From NCBI RefSeq assembly GCF_026340675.1, contig NZ_JAPEOX010000001.1, forward strand, positions 3,844,001-3,908,000: 64,000 nucleotides of DNA. The letters run 5' to 3'. The translations under genes were made by a program, and so were the position numbers. Within the stretch, counting starts at the first letter, position 1, and every line of letters starts with the position of its first letter. The notes under the pieces are model-generated. The model ran no database searches, was not told the DNA's origin, and worked only from the letters and a program-made list of their open reading frames with translations. The stretch comes from Streptomyces sp. NBC_01264. Lineage in GTDB: Bacteria; Actinomycetota; Actinomycetes; Streptomycetales; Streptomycetaceae. Shown here piece after piece: positions 1 to 8,375 of the stretch.

Positions 1-189
1 TCATGCGGTTCCGTCCACTCCCCTGCTCGTCGCCGGCCGGCCGGGACCGCATCTGGCGGGGCATCAGATCCGGCCTGGCCCAGACATATCGTGCACGACA
101 AAACCCCCAAACATGGGTTAATCGGACAGAACGCGCGCAGCTTGTCACGAGCACCCGCGACGGTGGGGTAGAGTTTTCCCTGTCACCAA

Positions 190-263
190 GCGCCGCTAGC
201 TCAGTTGGTTAGAGCAGCTGACTCTTAATCAGCGGGTCCGGGGTTCGAGTCCCTGGCGGCGCA
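190..263 (+). tRNA. tRNA-Lys (anticodon CTT)
   Basis: Complete cloverleaf. A 7-bp acceptor stem (GCGCCGC with GCGGCGC) ends in discriminator A263. D stem, 5-bp anticodon stem (GCTGA/TCAGC) and a T arm with GGTTCGAGTCC are present. The anticodon loop CTCTTAA places CTT at 224-226, so it decodes AAG lysine codons. CCA is not encoded. A TAGAGT -10-like hexamer lies about 16 bp upstream, and a strong hairpin follows. Confidence 0.96.
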
Positions 264-273
264 CAGACGCAAA

Positions 274-307
274 GAAGCCCCACGCAGTGAAAACTGCGTT
301 GGGCTTC
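274..307 (+). terminator. Terminator after tRNA-Lys
   Basis: Inverted repeat GAAGCCC-C-ACGCAGT / ACTGCGT-T-GGGCTTC with a GAAA loop and one internal mismatch. It starts 11 bp after the tRNA and can terminate it. It may also serve the sortase gene arriving from the other strand. Confidence 0.8.
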
Positions 308-350
308 TTCGTGCATCCTTCGTACGTCCGGAGCGTCCGCAGCGTCCGGG

Positions 351-1013
351 TCAGACCGCCGTGCCCGGGCGGACTCCGACACCCGTCAGGTACGCCGACA
401 CGACCACGTTCGCCGAGTACTCCTTGGCCACCTTGTCGTAGGTGCCGCCGCAGGTGACCAGCCGCAGTTCGGCCCGGCCGCGGACCCTGGGGCCGTACAC
501 CTTGGCGGGGTCGAAGCCGGCGCGCTCGTGGACCCGTACGTCCTCGATCGTGAACTCCGCCACCGAGCCGTCCGCCCGCACCACGCGGACCTTGTCGCCC
601 GCCTTCGCCGAGCTCAGGCCGTAGAACACCGCCGGCTTCTGCCGCGTGTCCACGTGGCCGACCATCAGCGCGGTCCCGGCCGTGCCGGGCTGGGCGCCGC
701 CGCGCCACCAGCCGACCGCGCCCGGGTTCTCGTACGGGGGCGGTTCGATCGCCCCCTTCGCGTCGAGGTCCCGGACCATCACCGGGGCCTGGACGCCGAG
801 GGACGGTACGTCGACCCGCGCGGGCGCGGCCGGCCCCAGCGGGGCGTGGGCCGCGGGCATGCCCGGGGCGGCCGGTCCACCGGCCTGCCCGGGCAGGGGT
901 ATCGCCACTCCGGTGATCTCCCGGCCCCACAGCCACAGGCCTAGGACCAGCACCGACCAGGCCGCGAAGGTCAGCAGCCGGGAGCCGCCGGAGCTCCTCG
1001 GCTCGCCGCTCAC
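351..1013 (-). CDS. Class F sortase
   Basis: Membrane transpeptidase of 220 residues expected to cleave a sorting signal and join surface proteins to the cell wall or another acceptor. It has a hydrophobic anchor at residues 13-30, a Pro/Ala-rich linker, then a sortase beta-barrel. The catalytic His is in TALMVGHVDT (H120) and the catalytic Cys in LRLVTCGGTYD (C188). The short length and these signatures fit the actinobacterial class F group rather than class E. It lies 12 bp downstream of a secreted protein with a sortase-like C-terminal tail, so the two probably form a two-gene operon. The natural substrates of class F sortases are poorly known. Confidence 0.88.
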   Translation of the reverse strand: MSGEPRSSGGSRLLTFAAWSVLVLGLWLWGREITGVAIPLPGQAGGPAAPGMPAAHAPLGPAAPARVDVPSLGVQAPVMVRDLDAKGAIEPPPYENPGAVGWWRGGAQPGTAGTALMVGHVDTRQKPAVFYGLSSAKAGDKVRVVRADGSVAEFTIEDVRVHERAGFDPAKVYGPRVRGRAELRLVTCGGTYDKVAKEYSANVVVSAYLTGVGVRPGTAV

Positions 1014-1025
1014 CCGATCACCCGG

Positions 1026-1697
1026 TCACTCGCCGCTGCGGCGACGGCGCAGCGTCAGCGCACGGCCGGCGACGGCCAGGGTGGCCACGGCGGCGAGCAC
1101 GGCGCCGATCACCGTGTGCGGCAGACCCGGGCCCTCGCCCTCGTGGCTCTTCTTCGACGCCGCGGCGAGCTGCGCGGAGTCGGCGGCCCCGGCCTTGGCG
1201 GCCTCCGCCGCGGACGCCGCCTTCGACTTCGAGGCGATCTCCTCGGCCATGCCGCCGCCGCCCGCGTGGACCGGCCAGACGGGTGTGTGGTGGGGGTCGG
1301 GGCGGTGCTCGCGGCGGCGCTCGATCTCGATCGTGCCCCACTCGCGCTCGCCGCCGCGGCCACCGCACTTGATCTTGATGTCGTGGCGGCCGGGCTCGGC
1401 CCAGGAGCGGATCATCGCGTCACCCCACAGGGTGCGGCGGTCGTCACGCCCGGTGGACAGGCGGACCTCGGAGACGAAGGCGACGGACGAGGCGACGGCC
1501 CAGTCGTCGTCGCAGCCGCGGACGCGCAGTTTGACCTGCGCCCCCGGCTCCGCCTGATTGGGGTCGGCCGAGACTCTGCCGCGTTGCCGGTTCCAGTCAT
1601 CCTCCCCCGCGAAGGCGAAGGGAGCGGTCACGGCGGACAGGGCCGTCAGGGCGACGGCCACCCCGGTGACACGGAAAGCGATCACATCACTGCGCAT
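1026..1697 (-). CDS. Secreted protein with sortase-type C-terminal anchor, probable class F sortase partner
   Basis: 223 residues of unknown function. The ATG at 1697 is chosen because a GAGGAGG box lies just upstream; the in-frame TTG at 1712 would place that box inside the gene. A signal peptide (residues 1-31, ending AFA-GED) precedes a small extracellular domain containing two cysteines. A Lys/Ala-rich spacer follows, then a tail resembling a cell-wall sorting signal: LPHTV (192-196), hydrophobic helix, LRRRRSGE. The fifth position is V rather than the G of classical LPxTG. Sortase-mediated anchoring is inferred from this tail and from the class F sortase directly downstream; simple membrane anchoring by the C-terminal helix is the alternative. 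Confidence 0.8.
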   Translation of the reverse strand: MRSDVIAFRVTGVAVALTALSAVTAPFAFAGEDDWNRQRGRVSADPNQAEPGAQVKLRVRGCDDDWAVASSVAFVSEVRLSTGRDDRRTLWGDAMIRSWAEPGRHDIKIKCGGRGGEREWGTIEIERRREHRPDPHHTPVWPVHAGGGGMAEEIASKSKAASAAEAAKAGAADSAQLAAASKKSHEGEGPGLPHTVIGAVLAAVATLAVAGRALTLRRRRSGE

Positions 1698-1789
1698 GGT
1701 GAACCTCCTCAACTAGGAGATTCACGCGCGGCGCGCCGCTCCGCATCCGGAGCGGCGCCCTCTTGGCCCGTACGTGTCAGCCGTACGAC

Positions 1790-2569
1790 CTAAACCAGAT
1801 CGACCAGATCGGCGATGGAGTCGAAGGTGTGGGTCGGCCGGTAGGGGTACTTCTCGGTGTCCTCGACGGACGTCAGACCGGTCAGCACGAGGAAGGTCTG
1901 CATGCCCGCCTCCAGCCCGGCCAGGATGTCGGTGTCCATCCGGTCGCCGATCATCGCGCTGCTGTGGGAGTGCGCGCCGATGGCGTTCAGGCCGGTGCGC
2001 ATCATCAGCGGATTGGGCTTGCCGGCGAAGTACGGCTGCTTGCCGGTCGCCTTGGTGATCAGCGCGGCGACGGCGCCCGTGGCGGGCAGCGGGCCCTCGG
2101 TGGAGGGGCCGGTCTCGTCCGGGTTGGTGCAGATGAAACGGGCGCCCGCGTTGATCAGGCGGACCGCCTTGGTCATGGCCTCGAAGCTGTACGTCCGGGT
2201 CTCGCCCAGGACCACGTAGTCCGGCTCGTGGTCGGTCAGGACGTAGCCGATGTCGTGCAGGGCGGTGGTCAGACCGGCCTCGCCGATGACGTACGCGGTG
2301 CCGCCCGGACGCTGGTCGTCGAGGAACTTCGCGGTGGCCAGCGCCGAGGTCCAGATGTTCTCGACCGGGACGGACAGGCCCATCCGGCTCAAGCGGGCCT
2401 GGAGGTCGCGCGGGGTGTAGATGGAGTTGTTCGTCAGCACGAGGAAAGGCTTGCCGGACTCGCGCAGCCGGTTGATGAAGGCGTCGGCGCCGGGGATCGG
2501 GGTGCCCTCGTGGATGAGGACCCCGTCCATGTCGGTGAGCCAGGATTCGATCGGCTTGCGCTCTGCCAC
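1790..2569 (-). CDS. HAD-superfamily phosphatase, NagD-like (class IIA)
   Basis: 259-residue cytosolic HAD hydrolase. Motif I WLTDMDGVL supplies the nucleophilic Asp, motif II is FLVLTNNS, and motif IV is MIGDRMDTDILAG. The C2-type cap between motifs II and III is typical of the NagD/p-nitrophenylphosphatase/glycerol-phosphatase group. The GTG start at 2569 is preceded by GGAGAA. It dephosphorylates small phosphate esters; the substrate cannot be told from sequence. It is the last gene of the minus-strand run that contains the phosphonate cluster, separated by 179 bp from the secreted phosphatase-like gene. A role in phosphorus recovery is possible but unproven. Confidence 0.85.
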   Translation of the reverse strand: MAERKPIESWLTDMDGVLIHEGTPIPGADAFINRLRESGKPFLVLTNNSIYTPRDLQARLSRMGLSVPVENIWTSALATAKFLDDQRPGGTAYVIGEAGLTTALHDIGYVLTDHEPDYVVLGETRTYSFEAMTKAVRLINAGARFICTNPDETGPSTEGPLPATGAVAALITKATGKQPYFAGKPNPLMMRTGLNAIGAHSHSSAMIGDRMDTDILAGLEAGMQTFLVLTGLTSVEDTEKYPYRPTHTFDSIADLVDLV

Positions 2570-2748
2570 TGGACTGTTCTCCGCTCTCGGTGGCGTCTGA
2601 CCTCTGTGACCTCTGGTCTCTACCACCTTATCCGGGCCGGACCGCGGACGCGGTGGGCGTCCACGGCCCGGACCGTACGGCGGAACGGGTCGCCGCGAAG
2701 GACCGTGCGGGCCCGGCGGCGAAGGTCCCGTACCGGCCGGAAGCGACC

Positions 2749-4275
2749 TCAGCCGAGCTTGACGTTGTCCACGGTCCAGTACCAGTTGTTGCTGCCGGCG
2801 TAGCGGAAGCGGACCTGGACGTCGGTGGCGCCGGCCGGGATCTGGAGCGCGATCGACTCGGAGCGGGCGACCGCGTCGGCGGTGTAGCTCTTGACGACCG
2901 AGGCGGCGGCGCCGTTGTAGGAGACCAGGACCTGGGCGGTCTGGCCGGCCTCGTGGTGGTAGTGCGTCTGGAAGGTCAGGTTGCGCGTGGTGCCGCCGGT
3001 GACCGCCCACTTGGGGGTGGCCAGGGTGGAGTCGTAGGAACCGGTGTGGCTCTTGTCGTCCCACTCGTCGGAGTCGGCGACGGCGAACACGTCACGGGAG
3101 CGGACGTTCAGCTCGCGCCACTGGTCGCGCTGGGACTGGCTCCAGAACTCGTCGGTCGCGAAGGCCCATCCGGCCCACTCGGTGACGCCGCCCGTGCCCA
3201 TCTTGGAGTTGTCGACCGACCAGCCGGCCGGCGGGGTGTGCGTGAACCCCTTGGTGCCGGCCGGGATGCCGGTCTCGTCGACGCGCGCCTGGAGGCTGGG
3301 GCGCAGGGTGTCGAAGGGGTCGTCGTCCGGGGCGTTCAGCGGGACGCCGTCCAGCCCGGTGGTGGGGACGCCGACCTGCTGGAGCGCGGTCGCGGCCACG
3401 TCCACCAGCTTCACGTCCTCCCGTACCGAACCGGCCGGGATGCCCGCGCCCTTGGCGATGACGAAGGTGCCGCGCTCCTGGATGCTGGAGCCGCCGTGGC
3501 CACCGGCGTTGGTGTGGCCGTGGTCGGTGGTGACCAGGACCTTCCAGTTCTCCTGGGCGTACGTGGGGCGGTTCTGGAGGGCGGTGAGGAGCTGGCCGAC
3601 CAGTGCGTCGGACTCGGCGATGGTGTCCAGGTACTGCTGGCTGGCCGCGCCGTAGGAGTGGCCGGCGTGGTCGATGTCGCCGAAGTAGACGAAGGCGGCG
3701 TCCGGGTTCTGGTCGCGGAGTTCGGCGGAGGCCGCGGCCGCGATCTTCGGGTCCTCGGTGTGGTAGCCGTCGCGGTCGCCCTTGAGGGAGAGGCGCTTGT
3801 CGACCTTGGCCGAGAAGATCGGGCCGTTCTGGTCGGTGGAGGTGATGGGCTCCCAGTCGGCGGCCGCGTACGTGTTGAGCGCCGGCTTGGCGTTCTCGAT
3901 GCGGGTCAGGAAGTCCGGGTAGGCCGTGTAGTTCTTGCCGGTGAAGGAGTTGTCCTTCACCCCGTGCTTGTCGGGCCAGACACCCGTGGCGATGGTGGAC
4001 CAGCCGGGGCCCGAGGAGGTGGCGGCCATCGGGTTCGCGTAGAGGGTGCTCTTGGCGGTCAGGCCCTGGGCCATCAGGCCCTTGAGGTGCGGAGCGTTGG
4101 CGGCCTTGATGCGGTCGAGGACGGCGCCGTCCAAGCCGATGACGAGGACCTTGTCGGTGACGGCGGCCGCGTCCGCGGCGGTGGCGGTGGCGGTGTGCAC
4201 GCCGAGGGCGGTGGCGAGCAGGGCCGTGGCGGTGGCGGCCACGGCGAGGGTCCGTCCGGACAGGACAGTGGACAC
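2749..4275 (-). CDS. Secreted alkaline-phosphatase-superfamily phosphodiesterase/phosphatase with C-terminal beta domain
   Basis: 508 residues. The GTG start at 4275 has an AGGAGG box five bases upstream; the reading frame is open further upstream but lacks a ribosome site. An Ala-rich signal peptide (residues 1-34) is followed by a type I phosphodiesterase/nucleotide-pyrophosphatase fold. It has metal-ligand Asp in VIGLDGA, the nucleophile region SGPGWSTIATGVWPDKHG, and metal ligands in FGDIDHAGHS and TTDHGH. The last ~170 residues form a separate beta-sandwich ending WYWTVDNVKLG, resembling domains of immune-inhibitor-A proteases. It should release phosphate or cleave phosphodiesters outside the cell. 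It lies downstream of the phosphonate transporter behind its own copy of the cluster's operator-like site, so co-regulation with phosphonate uptake is likely. Confidence 0.85.
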   Translation of the reverse strand: MSTVLSGRTLAVAATATALLATALGVHTATATAADAAAVTDKVLVIGLDGAVLDRIKAANAPHLKGLMAQGLTAKSTLYANPMAATSSGPGWSTIATGVWPDKHGVKDNSFTGKNYTAYPDFLTRIENAKPALNTYAAADWEPITSTDQNGPIFSAKVDKRLSLKGDRDGYHTEDPKIAAAASAELRDQNPDAAFVYFGDIDHAGHSYGAASQQYLDTIAESDALVGQLLTALQNRPTYAQENWKVLVTTDHGHTNAGGHGGSSIQERGTFVIAKGAGIPAGSVREDVKLVDVAATALQQVGVPTTGLDGVPLNAPDDDPFDTLRPSLQARVDETGIPAGTKGFTHTPPAGWSVDNSKMGTGGVTEWAGWAFATDEFWSQSQRDQWRELNVRSRDVFAVADSDEWDDKSHTGSYDSTLATPKWAVTGGTTRNLTFQTHYHHEAGQTAQVLVSYNGAAASVVKSYTADAVARSESIALQIPAGATDVQVRFRYAGSNNWYWTVDNVKLG

Positions 4276-4362
4276 GTACTCCTCCTGGGGAGCAAGTGAG
4301 CGGCGGAAGGTGCAGGACCGTGCGGGGGGCATGAGGCCGGGTCCGGACCGAAGGGATGTTTT

Positions 4363-4378
4363 CGGTCCAGACCCGTTA
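4363..4378 (-). promoter_or_regulatory. Candidate GntR operator upstream of the secreted phosphatase
   Basis: Reading on the minus strand the site is TAACGGGTCTGGACCG, with palindromic core GGTC-TG-GACC. It shares TAACGGGTCT and the following CC with the site upstream of the FAD oxidoreductase near 10313. GGTCTAGACC-like cores are typical of GntR/HutC regulators, and the cluster encodes one. CATAAC just upstream could be the -10 element, placing the operator at the transcription start. Confidence 0.6.
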
Positions 4379-4393
4379 TGCAAGCGTCACTAT

Positions 4394-4413
4394 CCCGGTC
4401 GTGGGTGACCGGG
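4394..4413 (-). terminator. Short hairpin after the binding-protein gene
   Basis: CCCGGTC / GACCGGG with a 6-nt loop, 11 bp past the stop of the solute-binding protein gene. No T-run. It may attenuate read-through into the phosphatase gene, which would explain why that gene has its own operator. Confidence 0.4.
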
Positions 4414-4423
4414 AGGCGACCAG

Positions 4424-5503
4424 TCAGCTTCCGGTGGCCGACTTCCACGCGTCGACGTAGCTGGTGAGGTTCTTGTCGATGTCGGCCCAGTCCGGCTCGA
4501 AGATCTCGACGCCGGTCATGAGCTTGGTGAGCTCGACGGCGTTGGCGTCGGTGGGCTTGACGTCCGTGCGGGACGGGAAGCCGCCGCCGACACCGCTGAC
4601 CAGCTTCTGGGCGTCCTCGCTGAGCAGGTAGTCGAGGAGCTTCTTGCCGTTCTCGGTGTGCGGGGCCTTGTCGACGAGGCCGGCCGCGTACGGGAGGGAG
4701 AAGGTGGTGGGCTTGCCGCCGTCCTTGGCGGGGAACCAGATGCCGAGGTTCGGCATGGACTTGGACTGCGCGAAGTTCATCTGGACGTCGCCGTTGGCGA
4801 CGAGCAGCTCGCCCTTGTCGGTCTTCGGCGCGAGCTTGCTGGTGGAGGAGGACGGGCCGACGTTGTTGGCCTGGAGCTTCTTCAGGTACTCGTTCGCCTG
4901 GTCCTTGCCACCGAAGTCGTGCATCGCCTTGATGAGCACGGCGGTGCCGTCGCCCGCGACGCCCGGGGTGGAGTACTGGAGCTTGCCCTTGTACTTGGCG
5001 TCCAGCAGCTCTTCCCAGGTCTTGGGGGCGGCCGGCAGCTCCTTCTTGTTGTAGATGAAGCCGAAGTAGTTGTTGACGACCGAGGTCCACTTGCCCTCGG
5101 AGGACTTGTTCGCCCCGTTGACCTTGTCGGCGCCCTGCGGTGTGTAGGCCTGGAGGAGGCCCTTGCCGTCGGCCTGCTGGATGAACGGGGGCAGCGTGAT
5201 CAGGACGTCGGCCTGCGTGTTGGTCTTCTCGCGGACGGCGCGCTGCACCATCTCCCCCGAGCCGCCCTCGACGTACTTGACCTCGATCCCGGTCTTCTTC
5301 GTGAAGTCGGCGAAGACCTTGTCGTACCAGCCGTCGCCCTTGTCGCTCTTGAGGCCGTCGGCGCTGTAGACGGTGACGACCTTCTCGCCGCCGTCCTTGG
5401 AGTCGGTGGCGGAGGAGGAACCTCCGCAGGCCGTGAGGCCGGCGGCGAGGGCGAGGCTGCCGGTGACGGCGGCGGTGATGCGGAGGAGTCTGTTGCTGGG
5501 CAT
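4424..5503 (-). CDS. ABC transporter substrate-binding lipoprotein, 2-aminoethylphosphonate type
   Basis: 359 residues. A lipoprotein signal peptide with lipobox LTAC (Cys26) is followed by a Gly/Ser-rich tether and a class II periplasmic-binding fold (VVTVYSADGL, PPFIQQADGKGLL, YNKKELPAAPKTWEELLD). The family also contains ferric and 2-aminoethylphosphonate binders. The phosphonate assignment rests on the neighbours (phosphonatase-like HAD, FAD amine oxidase, GntR regulator) as well as on resemblance to PhnS-type proteins. It captures substrate at the outer membrane face for the two permeases encoded immediately upstream. It is the last transporter gene of the operon. Confidence 0.82.
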   Translation of the reverse strand: MPSNRLLRITAAVTGSLALAAGLTACGGSSSATDSKDGGEKVVTVYSADGLKSDKGDGWYDKVFADFTKKTGIEVKYVEGGSGEMVQRAVREKTNTQADVLITLPPFIQQADGKGLLQAYTPQGADKVNGANKSSEGKWTSVVNNYFGFIYNKKELPAAPKTWEELLDAKYKGKLQYSTPGVAGDGTAVLIKAMHDFGGKDQANEYLKKLQANNVGPSSSTSKLAPKTDKGELLVANGDVQMNFAQSKSMPNLGIWFPAKDGGKPTTFSLPYAAGLVDKAPHTENGKKLLDYLLSEDAQKLVSGVGGGFPSRTDVKPTDANAVELTKLMTGVEIFEPDWADIDKNLTSYVDAWKSATGS

Positions 5504-5559
5504 GGAACTTCCTTACGGCAAAAGGGAGTCAGCAGGGGAATCAGCGGGGACAGCAGGGT

Positions 5560-6357
5560 CTAGCGGTACGTGGCCCTGGTGCGGACGCGGGAGACGGCCA
5601 GCAGGACCAGCAGGGTGGTGGCCATGAGGACCACGGCGACGGCGGATCCGCTGAAGAGCGAGCCGCGGTCGGTGGCGGTGAAGATCCGGACCGGGAGGGG
5701 CATCCAGTCCGGCGGGTAGAGCATCATCGTGGCGCTCAGCTCGCCCATGGACAGGGCGAAGCAGAGCCCGGCCGCCGCGGTGAGCGACGGCAGCAGGAGG
5801 GGGAGCTTGACCCGCCACAGCACGTACGCGGGGCGGGCGCCCAGGGAGGCCGCCGCCTGCTCGTACGCGGGGTCGAGACGCACGATGGCAGCCGAAACCG
5901 ACTGGTAGGCGAACGCCGTGACAAGAATCGTGTGCGCCAGGATCACGATCGAGCTGGTGCCGTTGAGGAGCAGCGGCGGCTTGCTGAAGGCGACGAGCAC
6001 GGCGAGGCCGACGACCACGGACGGCACGGCGACCGGCAGCATGAACAGCGCGTCCAGGGAGCTCTTTCCGCGCTTCTTCAGCCCGGCGGCGGCGAGCGCC
6101 GCCCAGGTGCCGACGGTGAGCGCGATCCCGCTGGCGGCCAGGGCCGTGAGCAGCGAGGTGGTCAGCGCCTGGAGGGATTCTCCCCGGACGGCCGCGGCGT
6201 AGTTCTCGGTGGTGGGGCCGGAGGGGAAGGCCCCGGACCAGTGCGTCGAGAGGGACGCGGCCACCACGACGAGCAGCGGGAGCGCGAAGAGGGGCAGGAA
6301 GAGGATGCCGAAGAGGCTCCAGGCGGCCCAGCGGCCGCTCTTGCTATGCACCAGCAC
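5560..6357 (-). CDS. ABC transporter permease (phosphonate-type, second subunit)
   Basis: 265 residues with about six membrane helices and the binding-protein-dependent permease signature EQAAASLGARPAYVLWRVKLPLLLPS (EAA loop) that contacts the ATPase. The GTG start overlaps the end of the preceding permease by 14 bp, indicating translational coupling; a second GTG at 6351 is also possible. It pairs with the 329-residue permease to form the transmembrane channel of the 2-aminoethylphosphonate-type importer. Confidence 0.87.
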   Translation of the reverse strand: MLVHSKSGRWAAWSLFGILFLPLFALPLLVVVAASLSTHWSGAFPSGPTTENYAAAVRGESLQALTTSLLTALAASGIALTVGTWAALAAAGLKKRGKSSLDALFMLPVAVPSVVVGLAVLVAFSKPPLLLNGTSSIVILAHTILVTAFAYQSVSAAIVRLDPAYEQAAASLGARPAYVLWRVKLPLLLPSLTAAAGLCFALSMGELSATMMLYPPDWMPLPVRIFTATDRGSLFSGSAVAVVLMATTLLVLLAVSRVRTRATYR

Positions 6358-7333
6358 GCTTGCTCACCACCCGGTAGAGGCCGAACAGGCCGACGGAGAT
6401 CACGATGTTGACGACGGCGACCACGCAGGCGGCCGAGTAGTCGGATTCGAGGATCGCCTTGCCGTAGATGAGCATCGGCAGCGTGGTGACGTCCTTGGCT
6501 CCGGTGAACAGGACGATCCCGAACTCGTTGAGGCACATGACCAGGACGAGGCTGCCGCCGGCGGCGAGCGCCGGGAGGGACTCGGGGAGGATCACCCGGC
6601 GGATGATGCGGCCGGGCTTCGCGCCGAGCGAGGAGGCCACTTCCAGCTGGGCGGTGTCCAGTTGGGAGAAGGCGGCGAGCAGCGGGCGCATCACGAAGGG
6701 CGTGAAGTAGGTGATCTCGGCGAGGAGGACGCCCCAGGGGGTGGTCAGGAAGTGGAAGGGGCCCTCGGTGGCGCCGAATCCTTCGGTCCACAGGCCGTTG
6801 GCCATGCCGACGGTGCCGTAGATGAAGAGGAGGGCGAGGGTGATGAGGAAGGAGGGGAAGGAGAGGAAGACGTCGATGAACTTGGCCACGGCGCGGGCCC
6901 CGGGGAACGGGACGAAGGCGATGACCAGCGCGAGCGCGAAGCCGAGGACCAGACAGCCCGCGGTGGCGCCGACGGCCAGCCAGACCGTGGTCCCGAGTGC
7001 TTCGCGGAAGGAGTGCGAGGCGAAGACGAAGGCGTAGGCGTCGAAGGCGCCGCCCCCGTTCTCGGGGGACAGCGACTGCTGGACGACCAGCACGAGGGGG
7101 TAGAGGAAGACCAGCGCGAGCACGGCGACGGGAGGCACGGTCCACAGCCAGCCGGGAACGCTACGGGGGCCCCGTGCGGCCTTCGCCGCGAAGCCGTCGG
7201 GGGCTCCGGCCGGGCTTTGGGGCGTGCCGGGGGCAGGGCTTCGTACGGGCTGGTGGGGTATGACCCGGGCGGGCTCGGGGTCGGTGGCCGCCGGCCCCGG
7301 TGCGGGGGTGCGCCGGTCCGTGGCCTCAGCCAT
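6344..7333 (-). CDS. ABC transporter permease (phosphonate-type, first subunit)
   Basis: 329 residues. A roughly 55-residue Pro/Ala-rich cytoplasmic N-terminus precedes six predicted helices. The EAA loop LEVASSLGAKPGRIIRRVILPESLPAL is clear. The ATG at 7333 overlaps the end of the ATPase gene by 8 bp, and its own end overlaps the next permease, so ATPase and both permeases are translationally coupled. The long N-terminal extension is unusual for this family and looks disordered. Confidence 0.87.
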   Translation of the reverse strand: MAEATDRRTPAPGPAATDPEPARVIPHQPVRSPAPGTPQSPAGAPDGFAAKAARGPRSVPGWLWTVPPVAVLALVFLYPLVLVVQQSLSPENGGGAFDAYAFVFASHSFREALGTTVWLAVGATAGCLVLGFALALVIAFVPFPGARAVAKFIDVFLSFPSFLITLALLFIYGTVGMANGLWTEGFGATEGPFHFLTTPWGVLLAEITYFTPFVMRPLLAAFSQLDTAQLEVASSLGAKPGRIIRRVILPESLPALAAGGSLVLVMCLNEFGIVLFTGAKDVTTLPMLIYGKAILESDYSAACVVAVVNIVISVGLFGLYRVVSKRAGA

Positions 7334-8375
7334 CGGAGACCCCCGCGGCCAGCAGTACCGCGTCCCGCGGCTCGAAGTGGAGGGTGACCTGGTCGCCCAG
7401 CGCCGGGGTCTCGCGCAGTTCGGGCAGGTCCGCCTTGACCCGGTGGCCCTCGATGTCCACGTAGAGCCGGTGGGTCGAACCGCGCCACTGCACCTCGGTG
7501 ATGGTCCCGCTCAGCGCGTTGGGGCCGGCGCCGAGGCCGAGCAGGTGCGGGCGTACGCACAGGGTGGCGGTGGCGCCGACGGCCGCGCGGCCGGGGTCGA
7601 GGGCGAGGGGGTGCCCGGCGAAGAGCGCGCCCCCGTCGGCGACGGTGACGGGCAGCAGGTTGGCGTTGCCGACGAAGGAGGCGGTGAACTCGGTGCGCGG
7701 GGCCCGGTACAGCTCCTGCGGGGTGCCGCAGTCCTGGAGGCGGGCCCGGTCCATGACGGCGATCCGGTCGGCCAGGGTCAGGGCCTCGACCTGGTCGTGG
7801 GTGACGTAGAGGATGGACACGTCGGGCAGTTCGCGGTGCAGCCGGGCCAGTTCGGCGAGCATCCCCGAGCGCAGCTGCGCGTCGAGCGCGGACAACGGCT
7901 CGTCCAGCAGGAGGACCCCGGGGCGGATGGCGAGCGCGCGGGCGATGGCCACGCGCTGCTGCTGTCCGCCGGAGAGCTCGCGGGGGTAGCGCTTGGCGTA
8001 GGCCGCCATGCCGGTCATCTCCAGCGCCTCGGCGACCCGGCCCGGTATCCCGGCCTTGGGCGCCTTCTGCGCCTTGAGGCCGAAGGCGACGTTGTCCGCG
8101 ACGCGCATGTGCGGGAACAGCGCGTACTGCTGGACGACCATGCCGATGCCGCGCTTGTGCGGCGGGAGCGCGGTGACGTCCCGGCCGCCGAGCAGGATCC
8201 GGCCCGAGGCGGGCCGGACGAAGCCGGCCACCGCGCGCAGGGCCGTGGTCTTGCCCGAGCCGGAGGGGCCGAGCAGCGCCATGACCTCGCCGGGCTCGAC
8301 GGTCAGGTCGAGGGAGTCCAGGACGGTGTTGCCGCCGTAGGCGACGGAGACGGAGTCGAAGCGGATGCCGCTCAC
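7326..8375 (-). CDS. ABC transporter ATP-binding protein (phosphonate-type)
   Basis: 349 residues. Walker A is GPSGSGKTT (around residue 35), the Q-loop is VVQQYALFPH, the signature is LSGGQQQR, Walker B is VLLLDEPLSALD, and the switch His is in THDQ. A C-terminal TOBE-like regulatory domain covers about residues 240-349. It powers import through the two permeases that follow. The GTG start at 8375 overlaps the HAD hydrolase stop as GTGA. The overall layout matches PhnT-like or iron(III)/spermidine-type ATPases; the operon context favours phosphonate. Confidence 0.9.
   Translation of the reverse strand: MSGIRFDSVSVAYGGNTVLDSLDLTVEPGEVMALLGPSGSGKTTALRAVAGFVRPASGRILLGGRDVTALPPHKRGIGMVVQQYALFPHMRVADNVAFGLKAQKAPKAGIPGRVAEALEMTGMAAYAKRYPRELSGGQQQRVAIARALAIRPGVLLLDEPLSALDAQLRSGMLAELARLHRELPDVSILYVTHDQVEALTLADRIAVMDRARLQDCGTPQELYRAPRTEFTASFVGNANLLPVTVADGGALFAGHPLALDPGRAAVGATATLCVRPHLLGLGAGPNALSGTITEVQWRGSTHRLYVDIEGHRVKADLPELRETPALGDQVTLHFEPRDAVLLAAGVSDG

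Noticed and set aside
3..212. Short open frame at the left edge
   Set aside because: It runs into the tRNA-Lys gene and has no ribosome site or recognisable content.
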